Below are positions 20,567 through 30,351 of a DNA stretch of 64,000 bases, one piece after another (the first letter of the stretch is position 1; each line of letters begins with the position of its first letter). This DNA is from Tanytarsus gracilentus (Eukaryota; Arthropoda; Insecta; Diptera; Chironomidae), in assembly GCA_038502055.1 (NCBI GenBank), contig JAXRKN010000044.1, positions 11,119,501 to 11,183,500 on the forward strand. Direction: 5' to 3'. The translations under genes and the position numbers were made by a program. The notes beneath the pieces were generated by a model. The model saw nothing but the letters and a program-made list of their open reading frames with translations. It ran no database searches and was not told where the DNA came from.

Positions 20567-21204
20567 ATGGGATTCCCGCCGAAAGTTGAAAAGTTTTTGT
20601 GCTGTTTGTCTCTCGAAGTTGGTAAAATTTCTCAATTTCTTAAATATTTTTAACTTTTAATAAAAAAGTTTTTAAGGCGCTTACACGATTGCGATAGTTA
20701 GTGCAGCAATTTCCGCTTTTTATCTTGGATTTACCATTGAAGCACTCGCGATCTATAATTTTTGAGTCGGTTGGTGTGTTGTTTTGTTTTTGTTTTTTGT
20801 TTTTTGGTCCTCATTTGGTGTTCTTTTTGTTTTCCTTGTTCTGTTTTTGCAGTGAAAAAAGTAAGTAACGATTTTTATCAAAATATCCTCTGCTGCTCAA
20901 AAAGTATAAAATTAAAATTCTTCCGCTCCGAAATTTATTCATTTTCGAGACTAAATTTTTATTTAATTTTTTTTAGAAAAATCCCTCACTGATGACAATT
21001 TATTTAATCCTCATGGCTGTTAGTGTTGTAATGGCATTTTTAAATATATTCATAAGGTGGTTGGTTGGGTTCATGATTGGTGCCATTGTCGCAGCCATTT
21101 TATGGACATGCTTTATTTTTTACTGCTTAATTTGTCTAATGAACCTGAAAGACAAATTTTCAACTGCAAGAACAGGAGGAATTGTTCATAGCGTTTATTC
21201 GTAA
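20567..21204 (+). pseudogene. Degraded four-pass membrane protein gene, array member 10
   Basis: Exon 1 (20567-20621, MGFPPKVEKFLCCLSLEVG) and the last exon (20977-21204, from KNPSLMTIYL) are well formed. Exon 2 opens at about 20678 (GAYTIAIVSAAIS) but reads into an in-frame TGA at 20764. The expected acceptor AG in front of the helix-3 exon is missing; 86 nt before the good donor at 20860 the sequence is TTGGTG. From 20764 to 20855 the sequence is almost devoid of A and the VFAVKK ending lies in another frame. So the middle of the gene is broken, unless an unusual intron restores it. Confidence 0.6.
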
Positions 21205-21390
21205 AAAAATTAACTTAATAAAATAATTTTTTTACACCACGAAGTTTTGCGATTACAGATTATTGAAATTATTATTTTTTCATAATTTTTGTGGATTAAT
21301 TTCAAATCCATTGATAAGATACTAAAACTACAAAAAATTTCCGTAAATCAATTTTATTTTATTCATTCAGTGCAAAATATTCAAATCATC

Positions 21391-22128
21391 ATGAAGTTTC
21401 CTCCAACAATGAAAGATTTTCTTTGTTGCTTCAGCTTGGAAGCTGGTATTTAAAAATTTAACCATAAATTTAATTTCAAATAATTGATGAAATTATTTTC
21501 AGGTGTTTTAACTTGCGGTATTTTTACTGGTTCAGTTAGTGCAGTAGTTTTTCTTGCATATCTCTACAAATTCAATTTGATTCTACAAAAATCTCCAAAA
21601 GTTATATTTTTTTGTAAGTGAAAAAGAAAAAGTGGTGAAAAGTAAATTATTTCACCATAAAGTTTGATCGTTTGTACGTGGTGAATTTTATTTTCGCACA
21701 TGAAGAAAATTTTTATTAAAACTTTTCTTGAGAAAAATTTAATTTTTTTAAAATCTTTTAATGTTTATTTTTTTTTTCAATCAGCATTTTGGTTGATTCT
21801 TATTGTCTCGACACTATTTTATTTGTTTTTCTGTCTGGCTTCAATTCAAGTCATTTTTGCAGTAAAAAAGGTGAGAATTTTTTTATTCTCCAAATCTTCA
21901 CTTTAATATTTAAATTTTATTTTCTAGAAAAACACCAAACTAATGGCTTTGTATTCAATTTTCCTTGCATTGAGTGTTATCTTTGCATATTTGACGACTT
22001 TTACAAATGGAACAGGAGTCGTTTTAGCAGCAATGATATGGACAGCGGTGATGTTCTATTTTTTAACTTGCGTGTACAGCTTAAAATTGAAGTTCGATGA
22101 AGAACGTAGAAATTTAACTCGAGCTTAA
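21391..22128 (+). CDS. Small four-pass membrane protein, array member 11
   Basis: Exons 21391-21445, 21503-21613, 21785-21870 (86 nt) and 21928-22128, giving 150 residues. Starts MKFPPTMKDFLCCFSLEAG; helix 3 ends QVIFAVKK; the last exon starts KNTKLMALYS and ends with a short charged tail (DEERRNLTRA). GATAAG lies about 80 bp upstream (21313). Function unknown. Confidence 0.82.
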
Positions 22129-22381
22129 TTTATTTGTGGTGAATTCTTTATTAAAAAATACACCACATGTCTTTTATCACAACAAGATTGACATACACAC
22201 AAACTAACAATAAAGATAGAGAAAGAAATGTCTGTAGAGTTTTATCAAAATCAATTTGATGTTTTTTTAGATAAGAAAAAAAAATTAAGCGTGTGAAAAA
22301 AATGTGACAAACAATCTCACATTTCTGATTGCAATTTCAAAGCGACAACACTCTAATAAAAAACAGCTAAATTATTTTAAA

Positions 22382-22976
22382 ATGGGTTTATTGACGTTAG
22401 AAAAATTCCTGTGCTGCTTAAGTTTGGAGTCTGGTAATTTTGGTATTTTGTAAACTTAATTTAAAAATGCTAAAGCTTTAACTTTTAGGTGGTTACATTT
22501 GCAGCGTTTTCACAGGTGTCGTGTCGATTATCATTTTTATCTCGACTTTCGTTGATTTGTTCTTCAACATGTTTAACCATAGTGCAGGTAGGATTTTGCC
22601 ACTCTTAATTAACTTAAATCGCTCTATAATTTAAATTTACAGGCGCGTGGGTTACACTGGTTATCAATATTGTCTACTATGGTATACTGACTTATGCATC
22701 ATGGCAGCTTTTTCAAGGAACTAAAAATGTAAATTTCTCAAAATATTTTCATTTTCACATGCTAACAAATTTTTAAACTTTCAGAGCCTCCCCGAAAAAA
22801 TGCGACTTTTCCTCATTTTCATGCTGGTTGGAGTTGTCATTGGTTTCTTGCAAGTCTTCCTCGGAGGATGGTTGATGCTCATCTTTTCATTCATTTGGTT
22901 GTGCATAGTTCTCTATTTCTATGCTTGCATTAGAAGTTTATTTCAAAAAGTTGGCGGCGGAAGTGTTATTTGCTAA
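22382..22976 (+). CDS. Small four-pass membrane protein, array member 12
   Basis: Exons 22382-22433, 22489-22587, 22643-22728 (86 nt) and 22785-22976, giving 142 residues, the shortest intact member. Starts MGLLTLEKFLCCLSLESGGY. Helix 3 ends FQGTKN; the last exon starts SLPEKMRLFL and ends GGGSVIC. AGATAAG lies about 113 bp upstream. Function unknown. Confidence 0.82.
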
Positions 22977-23468
22977 AATAAAAATAAAATAATTATTTTT
23001 TATCGAAAATATTTTTATTGACTCAGAAGTGAGCATTTTATTACTCATCAAGGTTCGAAATAAATTTTTACGTGAGCTTAGATAAATTTCGATATCGTCA
23101 TCAGCGATAAGAAAATTATTTAGTTTAAGAAAATTCAACTAGATGGCGTTAGATGTTTTGGAATGTGTACAAAAATTAAATTTAAAACTTTTAAAATTTT
23201 TAAAAATAAATTTCAAAAAATTTTCAACATTCATTTTCAGAAGCTCAAAATATTGACAATGTAGTTCTATTTTACCTATTGTTTTAATACAAGATTTAAA
23301 CTCAAATAATTTTACGGTTGATAACATCAGCGAAAAAACTTAATTGCTAAAATGACATTATTAAGAGAAAAAAAAAATTAAAAAAAGTTGTTCTGTGATC
23401 AAAAACAAAATGATAACAAAAAAATAAAAAGCTTTTGAAGTTCATTGTTGAAGTAAAAATCATTTGAA
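22977..23468. other. Intergenic, nothing recognised
   Basis: AT-rich spacer. Short minus-strand ORFs here (60-66 codons) are low-complexity and not supported. Confidence 0.5.
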
Positions 23469-24160
23469 ATGGACATCATTACTGTTGATAAATTTTTGTG
23501 CTGTTTGAAGGTTTAAAAATATATTTTTAAATAAATTAATTTAACAAAGTCAAAAAAAATTTGAATTCGCAGCTTGAAACGGGTGCATATATTTTAGGAA
23601 CTTTGGGAATCGTGTCGAATCTTGCAGTGATAGTTTTACTAGTAGTCGGTCTCGTGTATGCAATTTACTTTTTCAAAGAACTTGTCGAGGGAATTAAATC
23701 AAATTTAGAGGATTTCGCAAAGCTTGATTTCGCGCTAGAGTCACAAGTTTGTGAGTTTTTTAATTTTAAATAAATAATTAAATAATTGAAAATATTTTTC
23801 TCTAGTTATGATTTTAGTTTTAGTCTTCGTAATAATTCTCTCGATAACTTCACTTTACGCGTCCATCCAACTAATTCAAGGAACTCGAAATGTGAGTGAA
23901 AAGTAAATAATTTTTTTGGTTAATATTATTTATTTTTATAGAAAAATCGTCATCAACTTGTGCCCTATATGATCCTCGTAGGTCTTGGAGTTATATTAGC
24001 TTTTTTTCAACTCCTCGAAGGAACTCTCGATGCAGTCATCAATACAGCAGTAAATGTGATAATTAACAATTACATTTTTATCTGCATTAATTCGCTTTAC
24101 TTAAAATTCGAATACATAAACAAGTGCAAAATCTCGGAAATTCCAAAAAATTTTGTTTGA
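23469..24160 (+). CDS. Small four-pass membrane protein, array member 13
   Basis: Exons 23469-23510, 23573-23750, 23806-23891 (86 nt) and 23942-24160, giving 174 residues. Starts MDIITVDKFLCCLK; here the intron falls inside the motif, so exon 2 opens LETGAYILG, a shifted boundary unlike the other members. A long charged loop follows helix 1-2. The last exon starts KNRHQLVPYM and the tail is YLKFEYINKCKISEIPKNF. Function unknown. Confidence 0.8.
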
Positions 24161-24384
24161 AATAATTTTAATTTTTTTAAATCCGGTACTTTTTTAAGAT
24201 TTTTTCACGGTTAGGTATTTTAATAAATTTCCGAGAATAATTTAATGACAATCGGAAATTATAGAGAGTTTTATATAATAAAATGAATAGGTGAAAAATT
24301 CAAACACTTAATTTTTTGATATCAATCATTAACAGTTGTAAAAATTTATAACGCAAGTTTATTGTTGAAATAATAAACATTAAA

Positions 24385-24765
24385 CATGGACATTGTTGAG
24401 GTTGATAAATTTTTTTGCTGCTTCAAGGTTTAAAAAAATTATGAATTAATTCTTTTATATATTTATTTAATTAATCTAGAAACTGGAGCATAATTTTGGG
24501 CATAATTTAAGCATGATTTTCAAATATTATTGCTCTATTTTTAGCATTTTTCTACCTCAAATTCAAACAAATGAGCAAATGCAAAATCTCACGGATTTAA
24601 AAGAAATTTTGCATAAATTCTATTGTGTGAGAAAATATTGCGCATTTGCACTTTTTTCATATCAGGCATTGAATGATAATTTGAAGGAGAAATGGAAAAA
24701 AAGTAATTTAAAATATTTTACAATGCTCAAGTTTGAAACCAGCTGTGAAATAAATTTTATTTAAC
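24385..24765 (+). pseudogene. Internally deleted relic of member 13
   Basis: Exon 1 is an intact duplicate (MDIVEVDKFFCCFK, 24385-24429, then donor GTTTAA). After the intron the text GAAACTGGAGCATA matches the start of member 13 exon 2 but breaks within a few codons. Sequence around 24548-24595 then matches the member 13 tail (YLKF...NK.KIS). The segment encoding helices 2 to 4 is gone. Follows member 13 directly, so it is a tandem duplicate that lost its core. Confidence 0.65.
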
Positions 24766-25154
24766 TCTCGGTGACTCACAAATTGATGTTTTTGATCGAT
24801 AACAAAAAAAAATATAGTTGTGGCAGTTTTTTGGTTCAATTCGGGTTAAAAACTTGTTTTTTAGATCAAAGTGAAAATTAGAGAAATAAAATTCAAACAT
24901 TTTTTACATCATGATAAATTTCAAAAGCTCCACACGCATGCGAGATATTTCTAAAAATAAAAATGTTTTCACACTTAGAAATTCCATTGATAAAGAACAC
25001 GTTTCTGAAACACAAAATTTACTTTTAAGTAAAAAAACATTTTTTTTACTTATGAAACACTAAAAAACTTTAATCAACCATTTTTAACCTTTCGATACAT
25101 TTTTTAAGCCATAAACACATTCCTTGCATTTTTTTAAATTATAAACGACAGAAA
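24766..25154. other. Intergenic, nothing recognised
   Basis: AT-rich spacer at the right border of the membrane-protein array. No gene seen. Confidence 0.5.
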
Positions 25155-26850
25155 CTAAAATTTAATTGTGAATATGACTAACAAAATGGATACAGCTGTC
25201 ATTAGCTGATGTGTACTGATACTTGCTGCACTATTTTTAGGAGTTGTTGACGGCTCTTCTGTGGTTGTTGACTCTTGTTGTGTGGTCGGTTCTGATTCTT
25301 CGTCTGAAAAATCATCTTCTGAAGTTAGTTCAGTTGTGGGTGGTGAAGTGGGCGAGGCTTTCACTTTGGTTAATATTTTTTGTGTAGATTTTTCCACCTC
25401 TTTGGAATCTTGCAATTCCTCATCGTAGTTTGAAGCAGACGTATTTTCATTTTCATCGCTTACTGGTTTTGCGTGAATCTGGAAATTATTTTTGAGATTT
25501 CTAAGAATTTTTAGTGTAACCCACGAAGTGGTGTAACACTTATATGCGCCTATTTCCGTCCGTCCGTCCGTCTGTCTGTCTGTTCCATCGAGATCTCGGC
25601 TCCTGAGATAGCTAGAGACTTCTAGTTTTCGCCAAATGGTAGGTCTATGAATTTAGATTCGGCCATTTTAGGAATTATGAGGGTCATGACCACAGGTCGT
25701 GCCATGGACAGCCCTAAATGCCATTTTTCATACAAATTTCCTGTTATATGGCTTCATGTATGTCGTTGAACTCGTATTTGTATCAGGAATCGAAAGGCAT
25801 TGATGATATTTGAGGAATGTCTATCATGGCCATCCAAGAGTGCCACCAATGTCCATCACGGCCGGCCAGTAGTGCCCCTAATGTCCATTTTTTAAAAGTA
25901 TGGCTTCATGTACCTCGTTGAACTCGTAATTGCATCAGGAATTGATTAGCATTGATGATTTTTGAAGAATGACCGTCACGGCCGGCCAGGAGTGTCCAAG
26001 GAATGCCACTAATGTCCATTTTTTAAAAGTATGGCTTCATGTACCTCGTTGAACTCGGAATTTGACCAGGAATCGATTGGCATGGATCTGAAAATGGAAC
26101 ACTGTGGAAAATGGAACACAGTGGAAAATGGAACATAGTGGAAAATGAAACATAGTGGAAAATGGAACATAGTGGAAAATTGAACATGGTGAAAATGATA
26201 CATAATGGAAAATGAAACACAGTGGAAAATGGAACATAGTGGGAAATGGAACACAGTGGAAAATGACACAGTGGAAAATGGAACACAGTGGAAAATGGAA
26301 CATAGTGGAAAATGGAACACAGTGGAAAATGGAACATAGTGGAAAATGGAACACAGTGGAAAATGGAACACAGTGGAAAATGGAACACAATAGAAAATGG
26401 AACACAATAGAAAATGGAACATAGTGAAAAATGGAACATGGTGGAAAATGAAACACAGTGGGAATTGTAACATAATTGAGAAATATTTTCCATAAGGCTT
26501 CCTTTTTGGCTTCTCCAAGGCTTCTTCATAGGACTTCCCCATGTTACATTTCCAATACTGATCTGTTACAAGTGGGTTACACGGCAACACCCACGTGTGG
26601 GTTTTGAAACATTTTTTTGATTTTTTAACTATTTTTTAAATGAATTAAATTTTGTCGTTAATCATTAAAATTGCATTGGGAAAAAAATTAATTTTTTAAC
26701 CATTTTCATCACAAATTCCATCAAAGCTCTACGTGGAGTTTTCAATTTCGAAACCCTTCCACCTTACCCCCTCTTATGAGGTGATTTTTTTCGTTTTGCA
26801 TGTACACTTACCAATGCGAAAAGCAAACAAAGAGCGACAATGAACTTCAT
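25155..26850 (-). CDS. Secreted Thr-rich protein, probably GPI-anchored
   Basis: Exon 1 is 26812-26850 and encodes the signal peptide start MKFIVALCLLFAL, ending in a consensus GTAAGT donor. Exon 2 is 25155-25478, opening IHAKPVSDENEN. The join is phase 0 and gives 120 residues. The middle is acidic and rich in Thr, Ser, Pro and Glu (TTQQESTTTEEPSTTPK), typical of O-glycosylated mucin-like stalks. The C-terminus is a small-residue region (NSAAS) followed by a hydrophobic end (LMTAVSILLVIFTIKF) with no cytoplasmic tail, as in GPI signal sequences; a single-pass anchor is the alternative. The 1.3-kb intron holds transposable element copy 2. No family recognised; role at the cell surface or cuticle is inference. 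Confidence 0.72.
25508..26617 (-). mobile_element. Non-autonomous TIR element with 17-bp tandem array, copy 2
   Basis: Inverted relative to copy 1 (10972-11976) and very similar along its length, including the (CCGT)n(CTGT)n block at 25557-25583, the GGCCGGCC subrepeats and both termini (GTGTAACCCACGAAGTGG at 25514; ACCCACGTGTGGGT-type palindrome near 26590). The 17-bp array (26091-26462) is longer, about 22 units. Flanks common to both copies are limited to A/T runs, so the target duplication is ambiguous. Lies inside the intron of the secreted-protein gene. Confidence 0.8.
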
Positions 26851-28142
26851 GATGACTTTTTGTTATCCTTTATTCTCTTTTTAAAATCCACAAAAAAAAC
26901 TTTCCACAATTTAATTTTTATATTTTTAAAAATTCAAGTCTGATCGCTCTAATTTTTCACTTTCAACTGCCACTGACAATGTACAGCCTTTCAGAACTAC
27001 TCATCTCATCACTACATCTTCTCACCTTCAGACAAGCTGAGCAAATAGTTTTTCACATAGATATGAGCGGCGAGAGAGTGATTGAGACAATGACGGGATT
27101 ATAAAAATATCCGAGTTTTATGCAAGTGTATTTGACATTGGATAATGACGAGTTTATGCTTATTACAATTTAATTTGAATGATAGTAAGTAGCCGTGAAT
27201 AATTTAGAGAACAAATTTCCATCTAATGAATGTGTGCCCTCATAATAATTTATCATGTGCATGCGACAAGAGCACGAGCGAGCTTCCGAATTGCAGGTCG
27301 ATGCTTTTTTTGTGTGCATTCATTTTTATTTCTCGTTTTGATTTAAATTTGTTTCTTTTCCTTTTGTCAAGATTTTTTTTTTCAGTTCAAGAGCTTTTAA
27401 ACGAGAGATTTATGTGCAAAAATTCTATTGTCCTAGAGATATTTAAATTTTCTAATGCTATTCTTTTTAAACATAATAATATTTTGTAAAATTATAAAAT
27501 TTCCTTAAATCTAACATGTTAAGAATAGAAGAGAATAAAAATTTCTTTAAACTAAATAGGAATTGAACTTTTGTAACGTACTTTAAAAATTCAAACTACT
27601 TTTGTCAGTTTGCCATTCAGACAAAAAAGTCTCAAATTTCGTTAAATTCAGTTTCTTCTTCAGTTCGTTTCGGTGCTTAATTAAAGTCGGTTTGAAATAA
27701 GCATAGCTGGCGTAATTATTGCACATAATCGATTTAATAAGTTCATAAACAGCATCTGAATCATCAAATTAGTGCCATAAGTGTTCATCTTTCGTTAAAT
27801 CGCCAAAAATTAACCAAATTTCTTTGTTGTCTCAAAATTTAAATTCTTAAAAAGGTAAGTTTGAGTAAAATAAGCTTTCGAGTGATTGTTTATTGTTATC
27901 TTTGAGTGTTACTTAAGCTATTATGGGTGACATTGTGATTTTAATGGAAATAATTGAGAGATTTCATTTAAAAAAATTATGAATCATCGTTGATTTCTGA
28001 TAAGAAGTTTTCAGACATAACTATTGTAATTTGAGTGTTCTCACTTACATTCACTTATGTCAATGATCTTAAAAATTGTTAGAACTCTGATTTTTAAATC
28101 TGAGCAATCTACTGAGATTTTCTTAATTTTCACACGGAAAAA
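26851..28142. other. Intergenic / promoter region
   Basis: Lies between divergent genes. A TATAAAA-like box is near 27100. A GTAAGT donor at about 27855 and an acceptor TTTTCAG at about 28013 suggest a 5' untranslated intron for the gene at 28143. No ORF supported. Confidence 0.45.
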
Positions 28143-28691
28143 ATGAACAAAGAAGAAGATCTCTATCAAGATTTTCTCGAACAGAAATGCGACGAATACC
28201 TTCGGCATCTCATTCGGATCGGCACAAAGCTTGCAAAAAAAGGAAAACTCAATGAGGAAAAATTCAGCAAAACTTTTCTTCCTCAAAAGGACTTTGTGTT
28301 GAAGAAAATCCGTGAACAAGTCAAAGAACCACCAAAAGCTTCAGACTTTGACTCGAAGCTTATTGATCAGTTGCGGGATATTTGTAGAAATTTTGAGAAA
28401 GAATTTTATGAAAACGATACCGTGACCAAAAGCACGGATGAATCACCAAGGCAAACTAGCAGTGCGTCAATGAAAACGGCTACTGATTGTGACTCACCGA
28501 AAGTAATGAAGAAACCTGCTCAAAATGCACACGGCGATTCTCACTTTCTTTCACATGAATTAAATTATGGTGAACTGTCAAAAATTTTCGTCCAAAAATC
28601 TCGGGTTGATGTTGTTAGATCGACCATGGAAAAACCTGATTTTGATGATCATTTGGAGACGATATATGTGTATCGAACAAGACCATGCTAA
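28143..28691 (+). CDS. Unknown charged protein, 182 aa
   Basis: Single open exon from MNKEEDLYQDF to RTRPC. Highly charged, no membrane helix or signal peptide, so probably cytosolic or nuclear. Residues about 17-65 (LRHLIRIGTKL...FLPQKDFVLKKI) are predicted helical and resemble residues about 18-62 of the next ORF (LLIEFGLYL...LLPSRDEIFEIL). The middle (about 95-135) is Ser/Thr-rich and looks disordered. I do not recognise the family. Codon use is even and the start has AAAA just before ATG, as expected for insect translation starts. Confidence 0.6.
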   Translation: MNKEEDLYQDFLEQKCDEYLRHLIRIGTKLAKKGKLNEEKFSKTFLPQKDFVLKKIREQVKEPPKASDFDSKLIDQLRDICRNFEKEFYENDTVTKSTDESPRQTSSASMKTATDCDSPKVMKKPAQNAHGDSHFLSHELNYGELSKIFVQKSRVDVVRSTMEKPDFDDHLETIYVYRTRPC

Positions 28692-29008
28692 TCAGCTAAT
28701 ATGAAAATGAAGAGATATTGATTTGATATTCTGTAAAAATTGTAGTGCTTTCAGTTTTGGGAATTACCCAGCTTAATAAATTACTTGTAAATGTTTAAAA
28801 ATAGTTCAATATGATTTCATTTCATAATGATCCCATTTTGAATGTAATTAAATATTTTTTTGCATGTGTCATTCACACAAAAGGCGCCGCACAAGGGAGA
28901 ACTTTTATTACATAATTTTTTTATGTCGCTTTGTTGAAAATAAAATTTATTAAATTAATGATCGCTTTAAAAACTTAGCAATCATTTTTTAAAATATTTT
29001 GACTCGCC

Positions 29009-29251
29009 ATGAATGACGATTATTTTCACTTTTTATGTCAAGTCCGTGTTCGATATTCAGAGCTTCTAATAGAATTTGGCTTGTACCTCATGGACACGTC
29101 GTTGTTTGATGGCCCTGAAGAATATTTAGAATTGTTGTTACCATCAAGAGATGAAATCTTCGAGATTTTAAATCAAGCGTGGAAAAAGAAAGAAATCAAG
29201 CGTAAAAAATGTATCCGTACTCGTCTATTAAATTATTCATGCTTTAGTTAA
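29009..29251 (+). CDS. Unknown short protein, partial paralogue of the 28143 gene
   Basis: An 80-codon ORF (MNDDYFHFLCQ to LLNYSCFS) whose central part matches the N-terminal helical region of the preceding gene. It lacks the disordered half. Ends 70 bp before the syntenin start, so it may have little 3' UTR or may be part of a decayed duplicate. Not recognised as any family. Confidence 0.42.
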   Translation: MNDDYFHFLCQVRVRYSELLIEFGLYLMDTSLFDGPEEYLELLLPSRDEIFEILNQAWKKKEIKRKKCIRTRLLNYSCFS

Positions 29252-29319
29252 AGTTCAACAAAATTTTATATAAATTTATTTTCTCATTTTAATTAGCTCG
29301 CACAAAACGTTCAGCAGAA

Positions 29320-30351
29320 ATGTCGCTCTATCCATCACTCGAAGACATGAAGGTCGATCAGACCATCCGTGCCCAGATAAAAGCCATGGATGCAATTTCT
29401 CAGCATCGTGAACAGCAGTTTAACAATATTCCAGGTGTGCCATCAGCACCGCCAATGAATTCTTCTTCGCCATCATCACCAGCTCGTTATCCCGATCTTC
29501 AAGATTACATGGGCTTGGAACTATCTCAGGAAGTTATTGCCGTCAATATGCCAGAATATCTACGACGTGATAATCAACAACTTGCAACCTACTCAGCACC
29601 ATCGATGCCAAATAACATGATTGCACCAATCAGCGGATCGTCGATTGGACTGGCACGAGCTGGAACCACAAATGGAATTCGTGAATTGATTTTGTGTAAG
29701 GATGGCAGTGGTAAAGTTGGCCTCCGAGCTCAATCCATTAACAAGGGTATTTTCGTATGCATGGTCGTTAAAAATTCACCAGCCGCTCTCGCTGGCCTTC
29801 GTTTTGGCGATCAAATTCTTCAGGTTAATGGCACAACCGTTGCTGGCTTCACAGTCGACGATGTTCATAAGATTTTGAAAAAATCAAATGGAAGCAACAT
29901 TTCAGTGGTCATTCGTGATCGTCCATTCGAGCGTACACTCACATTGCACAAGGATTCATCGGGATGCGTTGGATTTCAGTTTAAGAATGGAAAAATTACA
30001 TCAATTGTTAAGGATTCATCGGCCGCTCGTAATGGCTTGCTAATTGATCATCAATTGCTCGAAATCGACGGACAGAATGTGGTAAGTTAAAATGAAGTTC
30101 GTACTTCGATATTTTAATGTGATAATATTTCAAATAGATTGGAATGAAGGATAAAGATGTCTCAAAAATCATGACTTCAGCGAGTCAAGTTGTCACAATT
30201 ACAGTCATGCCGATATTCTTGTACGAGCACATGGTCAAAAAGTGAGTTGAAAATTAAAAATAAGTAATAAAATAATTTAATTAAATCTATTTTCAGACTT
30301 ACGTCGTCATTCATCAAGGATAAAATGGACCATTCGATTCCGGACTTTTAA
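29320..30351 (+). CDS. Sdcbp: Syntenin (syndecan-binding tandem PDZ protein)
   Basis: Exons 29320-30081, 30138-30241 and 30297-30351, giving 306 residues. The N-terminus starts MSLYPSLEDMKVDQ; LYPSL is the ALIX-binding LYPxL motif of syntenins. PDZ1 spans about residues 121-205 (RELILCKDGSGKVGLRAQ...) and PDZ2 about 206-285 (RTLTLHKDSSGCVGFQFKNG...), each with the degenerate carboxylate loop expected (KVGL, CVGF). The C-terminus KMDHSIPDF corresponds to the conserved MDHTIPEV end of vertebrate syntenin. Syntenin links syndecan tails to ALIX/ESCRT and drives exosome formation. An acceptor at 29296 suggests a 5' untranslated exon upstream. Confidence 0.95.

Noticed and set aside
27226..27489. 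87-codon plus-strand ORF
   Set aside because: Low-complexity Phe/Leu text in an intergenic region; no homology or splice context.
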